A stretch of 64,000 bases of DNA. Source: RBG-16-34-14 sp963727535 (GTDB taxonomy: Bacteria > Bacteroidota > Ignavibacteria > Ignavibacteriales > Ignavibacteriaceae). Shown here piece by piece: positions 9,423 through 19,107 of the stretch. Position numbers and translations under genes: made by a program. The notes under the pieces were generated by a model. The model was not told where the DNA came from and made no database searches. It saw nothing but the letters and a program-made list of their open reading frames with translations. Within the stretch, counting starts at the first letter, position 1, and each line of letters begins with the position of its first letter. The stretch is taken from the NCBI GenBank assembly GCA_963727535.1, contig CAVSGR010000008.1, forward strand, positions 248,001-312,000. Reading direction: 5' to 3'.

Positions 9423-10079
9423 TTAACAACAATTTCCACTATTTTTAGAATTTTTATTTCTATTGGGATGTTTTTTCTCAAAGTCTTTTCCATATAATTT
9501 TACTTTAGCTGTTTGATTAAGATATTCATATAGTTTTGCGCCAATTTTATCTTCAATCTTAAAAGGTCTTGAGCCGATACCGGCTTTAAAAGATTTAATT
9601 AAAAATTTTGTACTTAGCCCATTTTTATTGAGGAATGGCAAAATATCTATCAACTCTCCCTTTCTATTTTGCGGTTGAAAACTTTTCGTGGGATTGGCTT
9701 TTAAAGTATATCGAGATCGCCTTTTAAAAGGATGATTCGATGCCCATTTATAGTGATGTTGAAATGTCTGTTCATTATCCACAATAGGATTGTTTCTATC
9801 TATGTTATTTCGATCTTCCCAATATTTTTTTTCGTCAATATAAAATACTAAGTCACAATAAAGTTGAGTAAAATTCTTCAATGAAGGATTTCCTGAAACC
9901 CAAAAATTAACTTGATCTACTTCATTCGTAAGTTGTGTAATATGGCAATATGTATGCAAGAATTTTTTATTCCAAATGTATGGATCTTCATTGCCTCCAA
10001 AACTATCGTGGTAAATTGTAAGGTCATTAATAATATATTGGCATCTTTTAGGATGATAGATGAAATAAAATGGACTCAT
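9423..10079 (-). CDS. Hypothetical protein between hsdM and the SIR2-like gene, 218 aa
   Basis: I do not recognise the family. The protein is soluble, rich in Asn, Tyr, Trp and His. It carries a motif-like stretch DLVFYIDEKKYWEDR in the middle, a basic region with RRSRYTLKA after it, and a Cys-containing tail ending in NCC. There is no signal peptide or membrane segment. It begins two bases after the hsdM stop and is followed 27 bp later by the SIR2-like gene, so expression is coupled to modification. The placement suggests a partner of the SIR2-like protein (sensor, activator or inhibitor) or an added restriction factor. That is inference only. Confidence 0.75.
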   Translation of the reverse strand: MSPFYFIYHPKRCQYIINDLTIYHDSFGGNEDPYIWNKKFLHTYCHITQLTNEVDQVNFWVSGNPSLKNFTQLYCDLVFYIDEKKYWEDRNNIDRNNPIVDNEQTFQHHYKWASNHPFKRRSRYTLKANPTKSFQPQNRKGELIDILPFLNKNGLSTKFLIKSFKAGIGSRPFKIEDKIGAKLYEYLNQTAKVKLYGKDFEKKHPNRNKNSKNSGNCC

Positions 10080-10081
10080 TT

Positions 10082-11650
10082 TTAATATCCCAATTTTTGA
10101 AAAATAATTTTTAATTCTTTATCAATATCATCGGATTCCTGGTCAAGTTCTCTAAGCTCTTCTAAAATTTCTCCAATAGGTCTGTAAGTTTCTTCTTCTG
10201 CTGTATGAATGTAACGGGTTGGAGATAAGTTATAATCATTCTTAACTACTTCATCTTTTGCAATTACTTTGCTAAACTTTTCGATTTGATTCCAGTTGAG
10301 GAAAGCATTTACAATTTTATCCTGGTGTTTTTCAGGTATATAATTTTTAGGTTGCCCTTTAACAAATTCTTTTGAAGCATTAATAAGTAAAATTTTATTT
10401 TTCTTACCAGTAGGTTTTTTGTTGTTAAGAAATAGAACTATGCCCGGTGCTGAAGTATTGTAGAAGAGATTTTCCGGCAGATAAAGCACTCCTTCAATAA
10501 GATCATTTTCAACAAACCACTTGCGGATTTCTTTTTCTTTGTTTGTACCTTGATTTCCCGAACCTCTTGAAACTGCACCTGTATCTAATACAATAGCTGC
10601 TTTACCATTATCATTCATCGAAGCAAACATATGTTGTACCCAACCCCAGTCTGCTTTATCATTTGGTGGAAATCCAGCAGTGAATCTTTCAAGTTCATCA
10701 TTCTCATAAGTTTTTTGATTAAATATATTCTGATTCCACATTGGATTAGCAGTTACGATATCAAACTTTTGAAGTTTATTCTTATTCCTAAATTTTGGAG
10801 AGTTCATTGTATCACCAATTTCAATAGTTCCTTCCATATCGTGAATAACCATATTCATATTAGCCATTGCCCAGGTGTTAGAAATATATTCCTGTCCATT
10901 AAGTCTTAGTGGTGCAAATTTCTTCTTTGAGCGAAGCTGCATTTTTTCTTCAAGAACTAACTGGCATTTAATTAGAAGTCCGGCGGAACCACAGCAAGGA
11001 TCATAAACTTCCATTCCAGGTTCAGGATCAAGAATGCGAGCCATTATCATTCCTACTTCCATAGGTGTGTAAAATTCACCTGCACTTGAGCCACTACCTT
11101 CAGCAAATTTCCGGATTAAATACTCATAACTTCTTCCAATAATATCGGGTTCAACATCTTTTAAACCTAAACGTTTCTTGCTAATTTCTTCAATAAGATT
11201 ACTCAACCTATCATCATCAATATCTCTTTGTCCGTGAGTTGTTGCATTAAAATCCACACGGTCAATAATCCCTTGAAGCCTTGTATTTTCTCTTGCAATA
11301 GAACGGATTAAATCGGTAAGCTTTTCACCTATTTTAGAAGACAAAGTTCGAATAGCTGACCAAGTGGGGTCTTGAAAATTTTCAGATCTGAATGGAATAT
11401 AGAAGCGTGTAATCTTTCTGTCTTTTTCAATAAGTTTTAATGCTTTCTCCTTCTTACCAACTTTTTCAGTTACTCTTTCTACTTCATCATCAAAGACGTC
11501 ACAAAGACGTTTTACAAAAATTAATGGTAGTATATAGTCTTTATACTTGGGTGCATCCTGTGCGCCTCTAATGGCGCAGGCTGCATCCCAAATCCAGGAT
11601 TCGAGTGATTTGCCGTTGTTGTGATTGTTATTATTGGATTTGGCTGACAT
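10082..11650 (-). CDS. hsdM: Type I restriction enzyme, methyltransferase subunit HsdM
   Basis: HsdM is the S-adenosylmethionine-dependent adenine methyltransferase subunit. It has an N-terminal helical domain (ESWIWDAACAIRG), then GEFYTP at about residues 191-196, motif I DPCCGSAG at 217-224 and the catalytic motif NPMW at 302-305, a known variant of NPPF/Y in this family. I chose the ATG at 11650, giving 522 residues. The frame is open further up to 11833, but that extension runs through a hairpin repeat into the end of the PP2C gene and does not resemble HsdM. It is the first gene of the restriction block, and a promoter is expected in the 104 bp upstream. Confidence 0.96.
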   Translation of the reverse strand: MSAKSNNNNHNNGKSLESWIWDAACAIRGAQDAPKYKDYILPLIFVKRLCDVFDDEVERVTEKVGKKEKALKLIEKDRKITRFYIPFRSENFQDPTWSAIRTLSSKIGEKLTDLIRSIARENTRLQGIIDRVDFNATTHGQRDIDDDRLSNLIEEISKKRLGLKDVEPDIIGRSYEYLIRKFAEGSGSSAGEFYTPMEVGMIMARILDPEPGMEVYDPCCGSAGLLIKCQLVLEEKMQLRSKKKFAPLRLNGQEYISNTWAMANMNMVIHDMEGTIEIGDTMNSPKFRNKNKLQKFDIVTANPMWNQNIFNQKTYENDELERFTAGFPPNDKADWGWVQHMFASMNDNGKAAIVLDTGAVSRGSGNQGTNKEKEIRKWFVENDLIEGVLYLPENLFYNTSAPGIVLFLNNKKPTGKKNKILLINASKEFVKGQPKNYIPEKHQDKIVNAFLNWNQIEKFSKVIAKDEVVKNDYNLSPTRYIHTAEEETYRPIGEILEELRELDQESDDIDKELKIIFQKLGY

Positions 11651-11720
11651 AATACCCGATATTCTGATGAATAATTGAATGAAAATATAAGAAATATTTA
11701 AGATAGAAGTGAGATTTTTC

Positions 11721-11738
11721 ACCCAACTAAAGTTGGGT
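11721..11738. repeat. Short perfect inverted repeat between the PP2C gene and hsdM
   Basis: ACCCAACT and AGTTGGGT are separated by two bases, making a tight hairpin. Neither side has the T-run of a strong intrinsic terminator. The flanks (GTCATTTTGAA on one side, GAAAAATCTC on the other, minus-strand reading) resemble a dispersed intergenic repeat of the type seen in this phylum. It marks the boundary between the signalling cluster and the restriction block. Confidence 0.5.
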
Positions 11739-11754
11739 TCAAAATGACAAACGG

Positions 11755-14310
11755 TTATTTCACTTTCACCAGCACCATTGTCATATCGTCCGAAGGTGGC
11801 GCCTGACCGCGGAAAGTTTTTAATTCGTCCCATATTAAATCCATAATTTCAGAGCTTCTGCGGGAGGTTTGGTTTTTAAGAAGCTCGGTTAGTTTATCTT
11901 CCCCAAAGAAGTCTTTCTTTTCATTCATTGCTTCTGTTATTCCATCGGAAAAGAATGCGTATAACTCCCCTTCTTTGAGGGAAATTTCTTCTTCTATTAA
12001 AGTGCGTTCAAAGATTAATCCATACTCAAGACCGAGACCGAGTCCCTGAGTTTTATAACTATTGACAGTTCCATTCTTTGCAGTAAGAATCGGCATATGA
12101 CCGGCACGGCAAAATTTTACAGTCCTCTTTTCCATATCGAACAAAGCAAGTGTTAATGTTATAAACCAATTTCTTTCAATGGCTTCATACAAGCTTTTAT
12201 TTATTTCTACTAAAATATCTTTTGGTGAACGTTCTGTTTTGCATGCAAGCTTCATCATCGTCTGCAGCTTGGTCATATAGAGTGAAGCTGAGAGTCCTTT
12301 ACCGGAAACATCACCGACTATTACATACATCTTCCCGTCTGAGATTGGAATAAGATCATAATAATCACCGCCAACCTGCTGCGCAGGAATCATCTGTCCG
12401 CAGATATCAAGACCGTTCATTTCAGGAATACATTTCGGCAGAAGTCCCTGCTGGATATTTCTTGCAAGATCAAGATCCCTTTCAATTTTATCTTTTTCGG
12501 CTTCAGTTTCATAGAGCCGCGCATTTTCAATTGCTATAGCCGATTGATTTGCGGAAGCAGTAAGAAGGTCAATATCCTTACCTGAGAATTGTGAACCGGA
12601 ATGCTTTAATCCAAATAATAAAAGACCAATAGCCTGCGATTTAACTATCATTGGAATTATAGTAAAAATATTTTCCCTAATAAGAATCTGAGCATTTTCC
12701 GGGAATACATTGGCGAAATCATGCTGCTCTATAACAATACTTTGAGAAATGAGAGATTTTTCTTTTATAAAACTACTTAGACCGGGTGCACTAAGCTCAA
12801 GCTTTTCTATAGATAAACCGACGCTTCTAACTAATTTCATTTTACCCGATTCACGATCCTTGAGCAGGATACCAAATGCTTTCAACTTTAATCCGTCAAC
12901 AAATGTATTTTTCATCGATTCAAGAATTTTATCGGCGCCAATTAAGGTAGAAACTTCGCCGCTGAAACTTAAAAGAATTTTCTGGTAAGCAAATTGCTCC
13001 GGATAAAATTTTTGTGTAAGAAAATCCTGGAATTTGTTTTTTGTAGACTGAAAAATTATGGCAAAAACTATAAATGCAGCCCCGGCAATAACACCCTGGT
13101 ATTCGGTTCCAATAGCCTTGCTAATAGTTTGACCAAGAAGATAAACAATAAGAAAATACAATACTAAAACCGTAATTGTAGCACTACCATAAGTAATCGT
13201 ATTCTTAATTACGACACTGACATCCATCAATTGGTATTTGAATATTGCATAAGCGAATGCGAGAGGAAAGATAACCACAAGAACAACTGGCGCATAAAAT
13301 TCAGGTGAATTAAAAATAGTATCCGTAATTGCAGGGGCAATCCAGCCTGCGTATACAGAAGCTAGTATTGCAAAAGTATAAGCGGCTAAAATTATAAATA
13401 CGGGTTTCTTTTCTTCTTTGGATTGTAATCTCCTATAATTGATAATCAATGAGACATAAGCCACCAAATGGGAGATAATAGTTAAAATAGTAAGGGAAGC
13501 AATAAGCTTAAAGAAATCTTCAAATTGAAGGCTGCCAAATGTAAAAACCATTAACTCAACAATAAATGTAACTACGAAGAGAATGCCTGGAACAATAAAT
13601 ATTACGGGTTTTACCCATTTCTTTTCTAAAAACTTATAAGGCTTGGGAAAATTCCAGAAGAAATAAACTATAAGAAAAGGATAAAAGCATATACTTAGTC
13701 CCCACAAATAACCTAGAACAATAGCTAAAACAATCCCAAGGTAATTTGTTATACCGTTAAGGTAGCCGGTTATTAAAATAATCTGTGTTGATAAAAGTAC
13801 TGAAGCAGCGCCAATTCCATAAAATAATTTTTGGACTATGCCGTCCGGCTTTGCCATCAGAACTATAAAACCAATTATAATCCAGATGAAGGATAATAAA
13901 CTTTGGGCAAGATTCGGAAAAGAAAATAGTTTTTTTATATATACTTTTGTTTTGAATACTTTACCTTCGTGTATAGCAGTGTATTCAGCATAATCCCCTT
14001 CATTTAAACTGTTAAGAATACGCTGAGCTTCACGAGTATTCATGAGATGATTGCCATTAATAGCCACTAACTGGTCGCCGTCCCTTATCCCGGCATTCCA
14101 TGTAACTCCATTAACTTTTACTACATCAAAAAATATAGCGGTGCTGTCTGAATCGACTTTTTTCGGTATCCATAAACATTCATCATTGGATGTGACATTA
14201 ACATTCACGGTAAAATATATATTGGTTAAAGCAATGAGAATTAATATTAGCGAAATACCAATAATAAATTTCTTCCTGTTTTTTATAAAGAATTCTTTCA
14301 GACTTTTCAT
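11755..14310 (-). CDS. Membrane PP2C-type phosphatase with PDZ and GAF domains, 851 aa
   Basis: This is a SpoIIE/RsbU-type serine phosphatase, predicted to dephosphorylate a STAS protein. Order: a signal-anchor helix at about 13-31; a PDZ-like domain at about 60-118 (GIRDGDQLVAINGNHL); eight or so membrane helices at about 130-390; a GAF domain at about 440-600; a linker helix (DLDLARNIQQGLLP); and the catalytic domain with metal-site motifs GGDYYD, GDVSGKG, FSDGITE and PSDDMT. It is intact. It lies 23 bp after the next phosphatase gene of the same cluster. The PDZ-plus-membrane front end suggests that it senses an envelope signal. The substrate is inferred from the STAS gene in the cluster. 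Confidence 0.92.
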   Translation of the reverse strand: MKSLKEFFIKNRKKFIIGISLILILIALTNIYFTVNVNVTSNDECLWIPKKVDSDSTAIFFDVVKVNGVTWNAGIRDGDQLVAINGNHLMNTREAQRILNSLNEGDYAEYTAIHEGKVFKTKVYIKKLFSFPNLAQSLLSFIWIIIGFIVLMAKPDGIVQKLFYGIGAASVLLSTQIILITGYLNGITNYLGIVLAIVLGYLWGLSICFYPFLIVYFFWNFPKPYKFLEKKWVKPVIFIVPGILFVVTFIVELMVFTFGSLQFEDFFKLIASLTILTIISHLVAYVSLIINYRRLQSKEEKKPVFIILAAYTFAILASVYAGWIAPAITDTIFNSPEFYAPVVLVVIFPLAFAYAIFKYQLMDVSVVIKNTITYGSATITVLVLYFLIVYLLGQTISKAIGTEYQGVIAGAAFIVFAIIFQSTKNKFQDFLTQKFYPEQFAYQKILLSFSGEVSTLIGADKILESMKNTFVDGLKLKAFGILLKDRESGKMKLVRSVGLSIEKLELSAPGLSSFIKEKSLISQSIVIEQHDFANVFPENAQILIRENIFTIIPMIVKSQAIGLLLFGLKHSGSQFSGKDIDLLTASANQSAIAIENARLYETEAEKDKIERDLDLARNIQQGLLPKCIPEMNGLDICGQMIPAQQVGGDYYDLIPISDGKMYVIVGDVSGKGLSASLYMTKLQTMMKLACKTERSPKDILVEINKSLYEAIERNWFITLTLALFDMEKRTVKFCRAGHMPILTAKNGTVNSYKTQGLGLGLEYGLIFERTLIEEEISLKEGELYAFFSDGITEAMNEKKDFFGEDKLTELLKNQTSRRSSEIMDLIWDELKTFRGQAPPSDDMTMVLVKVK

Positions 14311-14333
14311 TTTATATTTTTGATTATCTGAGA

Positions 14334-16014
14334 TTACTTTACTTTTACAATCATAAGAGTAATGTCATCGGATTGAACAGCACCATAAGTAAATTTCTGA
14401 ACTTCATTTTTAATTGCCGCCATTATTTCTGCAGCAGGCTTATCAGTAATTCCAAGCACAAATTTTTCAAGACGCTCGTCAGAAAATTCTTCATCGCTAA
14501 CACTTTTAGCTTCAGAAATACCATCCGTAAACATAATAATTACATCGTCTTTCTTTAACTCTAAAGTTTCAGAAATATAAGGTCGCAGAGTTTTCATTAC
14601 TCCAAGTATAATTCCCCCCTTTTCTAATTTTATAATCTTTCCCTTCCTTATTAACAAAGGAGGGTTGTGTCCCGCATTAACATAGTGAATTGAAATTTTC
14701 TCATCATTAAGCAAAGCCCAGAAAAAAGTAATGAATTTTCCATCAGTTATGTTTTCAGATACAAGATCATTTATCAAAGCAGTCGCTTCATCTAACTTCA
14801 TTCCCTGTTTACAAATTACTTTTAAGAATGCCTGAAGATTTGCCATAAGCAGAGCAGCAGGCACACCTTTACCCACAACATCAGCTATTGCTATACAAAA
14901 GTTCTTTTCATCAAGAGAGATTATATCATAATAGTCGCCGCCGACCTGCCTTGAAGTTATGTTTTCTGCAACAACATCAAAATGCTTATACGATGGGGTT
15001 TTCTGAGGCAGGAGATTGTCCTGGATTTCTCTCGCAATTTCAAGCTCTTCCTCAATTTTTTGTTTTTCAAGCTCTTCAAGAAAAAGTCTTTGGTTTTCAA
15101 GTGAGATTATTGCAAGACTTCCAACTGAAGAAATAAACTCAATATCATCATTTGTATAATTTAGATTGTTGATTCTTTTACCAAGAAAAATTAAACCTTT
15201 TGTTTTTCCCTGTATCTGCATAGGTACAATAAGCTCGATTTTTAACTTATCAAGCTCAGGAAATTTGCTTTGAATATTTTCTTTTGTGAGAGGAGTATCC
15301 AGTTTCTGCAGGTCAGAGTCTGTTAATAATTTCTCAAGTTCCTCGTTATTAATTTTAGATTCAAGAAAATTTATTTTATCGTCTCCAAAAGTTACAACGG
15401 CAAATTTATATACGAGAAATTGACCGATAACAGAGTAAACCAAAATCCTCGCGACTTTTGTACTTTCATTAACCAACCCGAATTCCTTACTTAATTCAAA
15501 AAGAGAATTAAGTCTTTGTATTCTTGAATCAAGCGCTCTATTAACTTTTTTTAATTCGTCAATAATACGCGAATTCTGAATTGCTGTTGCGGAGATATTC
15601 AATATTGTTTTTAAGAATTCCCTATCATCATCGGAATAAGGAGACTGGTTCAGCTTTTCACCAAGACAAATAAATCCAAGACACTCTTCGGAAGATCTTA
15701 TCTTTTCTACAGCCTGTAATCTTGTTTCATTAATAAAGGATTTCATCGCATCATTCTCAAGAAAATTCTCTTTAGAATTGATATCCGGAAATTTTGCTAA
15801 AAGTTCCTGCGAAATACCTTTGGAAGATTTTAATTCGAAAGTGTCCGTTAGTTTTAAGTGCAATCAAACCTTTTACAGCAAGAAATTTTCCCAGGCATGT
15901 AAAAAGGATATTATTTAAAATAAAGTTTAGATCGAGACTTGAGTTTATAACCCTGCTGAATTCCACAAGAGCAGTGAGATTCCTTTTTACTTTAAAGCCT
16001 TCGGAAGTATCCAT
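14334..16014 (-). CDS. GAF-PP2C (RsbU-type) phosphatase, frameshifted as read
   Basis: The gene is a soluble phosphatase of the SpoIIE/RsbU type. It opens with a GAF domain split by the shift, followed by a second GAF-like domain at about 160-290 and a linker (ELEIAREIQDNLLP). The catalytic domain has GGDYYD, ADVVGKG, FTDGISE and QSDDIT. As read, a frame opening at 16014 runs out about 80 codons later while the rest lies in another frame. Dropping one base from the four-T run at 15852-15855 yields a continuous 559-residue protein. Its start lies one base beyond the RsbW-like stop. I take the break as a sequence error; a true pseudogene cannot be excluded. Confidence 0.85.
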
Positions 16015-16015
16015 T

Positions 16016-16462
16016 TTAATTTTGTGAAGTTAAACTTTTTGAGAGGAGAACCTGGTTGTATTTTCCAGGAATAGAAATGTACTCAACATCATCCATAAGA
16101 GTGCGCATCAGGTACATTCCAAGTCCTCCAACTTTATGCTGCTTGTAATATTCCTGTATATCCGGTTCTGGTATCGAATCAGGTGCAAAAGATTTACCGT
16201 AATCTATTATTGTTATTATTAGTTTTTTATCTTCGTATTTAATCTTAATTAATATTTCTCCATCAGGATAAGCTTTATAAGCATGCTTTATAATATTTGT
16301 GCAGGCTTCATCTACGGCAAGCATCATATTATCGATTGATTCCTGCTTAAATCCAACTGAAGAAGCAATTTCCTGGATGAACATTCTTATCCTGGCAAGG
16401 TTTTCAGTCCTGCCTTTAACAACCAGTTTCTTTTCATTTATTTTAGATTTATTGTTTGCCAA
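16016..16462 (-). CDS. RsbW-like anti-sigma factor kinase (HATPase), 148 aa
   Basis: This is a GHKL ATPase of the RsbW/SpoIIAB type, which phosphorylates STAS partners on Ser/Thr and sequesters an output protein. The N-box is DEACTNIIKHAY at about residues 50-61, the G1-type segment is IIDYGKSF at about 95-102, and the G2-type loop is KVGGLGMYL at about 121-129. The start overlaps the STAS gene by 14 bases, so kinase and substrate are co-translated. No sigma-B-like gene is adjacent, so its output is unknown. The ECF sigma factor 4 kb upstream has its own putative anti-sigma factor. Confidence 0.9.
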   Translation of the reverse strand: MANNKSKINEKKLVVKGRTENLARIRMFIQEIASSVGFKQESIDNMMLAVDEACTNIIKHAYKAYPDGEILIKIKYEDKKLIITIIDYGKSFAPDSIPEPDIQEYYKQHKVGGLGMYLMRTLMDDVEYISIPGKYNQVLLSKSLTSQN

Positions 16463-16815
16463 GTCCTAACTCTTGAAATTTTTTAATAGCATCGTCCTCT
16501 GTTTTATAAATCTCGTACAGCAAAGGGAATCCCAAAAGATCAAAAATGTTATAGACTTTATCGTTCATAGTTGTAAGTTTAATATCGCCGGCGTTCTCTC
16601 TTATTTTTTCGATGAAAGCCATAAATACGCCTAAGCCCGCGCTGCTGATGTACACCAAATCTTTGAAGTTCACAACTATTTTGAACTTGCCGCCTGATAT
16701 AAGATCAGAGAAGTTGCTCTCAAGCATCGGTGCAGTGTGAGCATCGAGATAACCATGTTAAATAAACTACACTTACACCACTCTGGTCTTTAACTGATGT
16801 GCTGAATTCAGCCAT
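16449..16815 (-). CDS. STAS-domain anti-anti-sigma factor (RsbV-like), frameshifted as read
   Basis: This STAS protein is the expected substrate of the neighbouring RsbW-like kinase and PP2C phosphatases. The phosphoacceptor region is YISSAGLGVFM, with Ser-Ser before Ala-Gly-Leu-Gly. As read, an in-frame ATG gives only 92 residues, missing the first strands. An ATG at 16815 inside the end of the phosphatase gene opens a frame with a normal STAS start (GVSVVYLT). It joins GYLDAHTAP in the next frame if one base near 16755 is removed, giving 121 residues of usual family length. The reconstruction is strongly supported by continuous homology-like sequence on both sides. Confidence 0.85.
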
Positions 16816-18910
16816 TCTTTTTCTCCGTCTTTATTAAAATTTTGTTTCCATTTTAATATAACTAAAGTTATATCATCATGCTGAGTACCCTCCTGGCTAA
16901 AAAGGGTTATCTCTTTTATAACTTCATTGGAAATTTCATCCACATTTTTACCGGAATGATTAAGAAGAACATTCTCAAACTTTTCCTCACCAAAATCTTC
17001 CAATTCTAAGTTTTTTGATTCAGTTATTCCGTCTGTGTAAAGTACTATCAAGTCATTTTCTTTTAAATCCATTTTTGTTTCTTCAAGCGATGTTCCGAAT
17101 TGCGTTCCAAAATCTAATCCTAATCCAATTCCCATTGGGCGGATATTATTAACTTTGCCATCTCTTATTAAAATGACAGGACAATGCCCGGCTCTTGCAA
17201 TTGAAAGCGTTTCTTTTTCAAAATCGATTATACCGTAAGCTGCACTTACAAAGTTTTTCCTGTCGAGCGATCTTTTCAATATTTGGTTTGCCTTCGTTAA
17301 AATCTCTTTAGGACTTTCATTAGTTCTTGAAAGAGATTCAAAAATTCCTTTGACTTCTGCCATTATAAATGCTGCGGAAATTCCTTTGCCTGAAACATCA
17401 GCTATGATAAAACCAAACTTAGTTGTGCTCTCTTCAGACTGAGCTTTTTCTATTTCAAAGAAATCATAATAATCGCCGCCGACTTCGAATGCAGGAATAA
17501 AAACAGATGAAATACTGAGTCTATCAAAAACTGGATCTTTTGCAGGAAGAATTTTTCTCTGAATTTCTCTTGCAACATCAAGCTCTTTTTCAAGTCTTTC
17601 TTTTTCAATTGATTCTTCGAGCAATCTTGAGTTTTCTATTGCAACCGAAGCATAATCGGAAAAAGTATTAATCGCGGATTTATCTTCATCATCAAAAATA
17701 AAATCTCCCTTCTTTGCAACTACAAGAAATCCCCTTACCTGGTTATGAGTTTCAAGTGGAGTAACAGCAACGGCAGAATATTGCTCGTTAAGCTGTGGTC
17801 TTTTTTCAAACTTGTTAAGATTTTCTGTAAAAGATGTTCCGGAATCTTTAAAAGTCTTTCTCTGAATATATAACCTGTAATAAGTTCAGCATCCAGATAA
17901 CCAATATTTTTATGTGCGAGTTGTCTTAAAGTTTTTTCTTCTTTCCAGATTATCCACGAAGCATCAGCATTACTAACTTTTAGTGCAATTTCTGTTACTG
18001 TTTCGGCAAGATCATCAAAATCCAAAACCTGAGTAATAAGCTTGCTGAAATATTGCAACGATGAAACTTCCTGTGCTTTCCTGTCAAATGCTTCAGCAGT
18101 TGGAATATGAAATAAAGTTGTAAAGAAAAGAACGGCAAAATAAACAGAGCCATAAATCATCAATATTCTAAAGAAAGCACCAAGCGAACCGGAAAATTCT
18201 GAAAAAATCCTGTGATGTGTATTGGTATCGGTACTGTTTACAAGATTAACAATGAATAATGTACAGATAATAACGGAAAGCAAAAGCAAGGAGATTTTTT
18301 CTTTCTTTACGATGAAAGCAATCCAGGAAATCCTGATTGAATTAATTACAATTAAAATGACGGAAATGATTACAAAAGTATTTTTTATATAAGAAAGACT
18401 GGAGAAAAAGTGGAACACTGAAGAAAATGCAGCAAGAAGAAAAAAAACGACCATTGTATTAAAGTAAATACTGCTGCTTCTTTTTTGCTTAAGGAAATAA
18501 AACTCCTTAAAAATTAAAAACATCTGTATTATGATCGCTGCAAAAATAGTCACATAAATAAAAGAGAGAATTGAGAAAATTACGCCGGGATTTTTTAATG
18601 AGTCACTTATTTTTCCGAAGATCAATGAGAGAAATGAATCTGAAAAAGTAATGGCAAGAAACATTATTGCGTTAAGTATCCCGAGATTCATTACGAGCGA
18701 CATCGGGTTAAATTTTTTGCTTACAAAAACATCATTCATATATAATGTGAGAAACAAAAAGGCAAAGAAGACTATTATTTCGTTTAAAGTGTAAAGAAGA
18801 AATGAATCACTTGAATAGAAGAAGACCTTATATACAAACAAAATTCCCGCACAAAGCAGAAATAATTGTAGTTTGATATTATGTTCTATTTTCAAAGTTT
18901 TCAAATTCAT
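16773..18910 (-). CDS. Membrane GAF-PP2C phosphatase, frameshifted as read
   Basis: This is the third SpoIIE/RsbU-type phosphatase of the cluster. About seven membrane helices fill residues 15-270, then a GAF domain begins (DFDDLAETVTEIALK). After a break near 17857-17861 the GAF domain continues in another frame through VRGFLVVAKKG and SVAIENSRLLEES. A linker (DVAREIQRKILP) and the catalytic domain follow, with GGDYYD, ADVSGKG, YTDGITE and QHDDIT. Adding one A to a three-A run restores a 712-residue protein; this is the only shift here that needs an added base. The 3' end overlaps the STAS gene. It is probably the first gene of the partner-switching operon. Confidence 0.85.
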
Positions 18911-19107
18911 TAATATACTTATCCAATTACGTTCATAAACAATAAAAGTCCAATCATAAGATGCTCAATTTAATGTTAAATTAGCTTAAAATATGATTTT
19001 TGTAAAGAAAAGATAGATGAGCGGGTATTTGGCAGGATGGCTGAACGAATGAACGAAAGACTTTTACAAATGAGATTTTCTAAAAAGAAATCTCGTCCAA
19101 TTTTCAA

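Noticed and set aside
11651..11833. Extra 61 codons in frame upstream of the hsdM start
   Set aside because: They run through a hairpin repeat and into the end of the PP2C gene, and do not resemble HsdM N-termini; ATG at 11650 fits the family start.
14888..15136. Plus-strand open frame opposite the GAF-PP2C gene
   Set aside because: Covered by a gene with clear catalytic motifs; no ribosome site or recognisable domain.
14334..15863. TTG-started 509-residue protein as the complete phosphatase
   Set aside because: The preceding frame from 16014 carries the missing GAF N-terminus and starts right after the RsbW-like stop; one base removal joins them.
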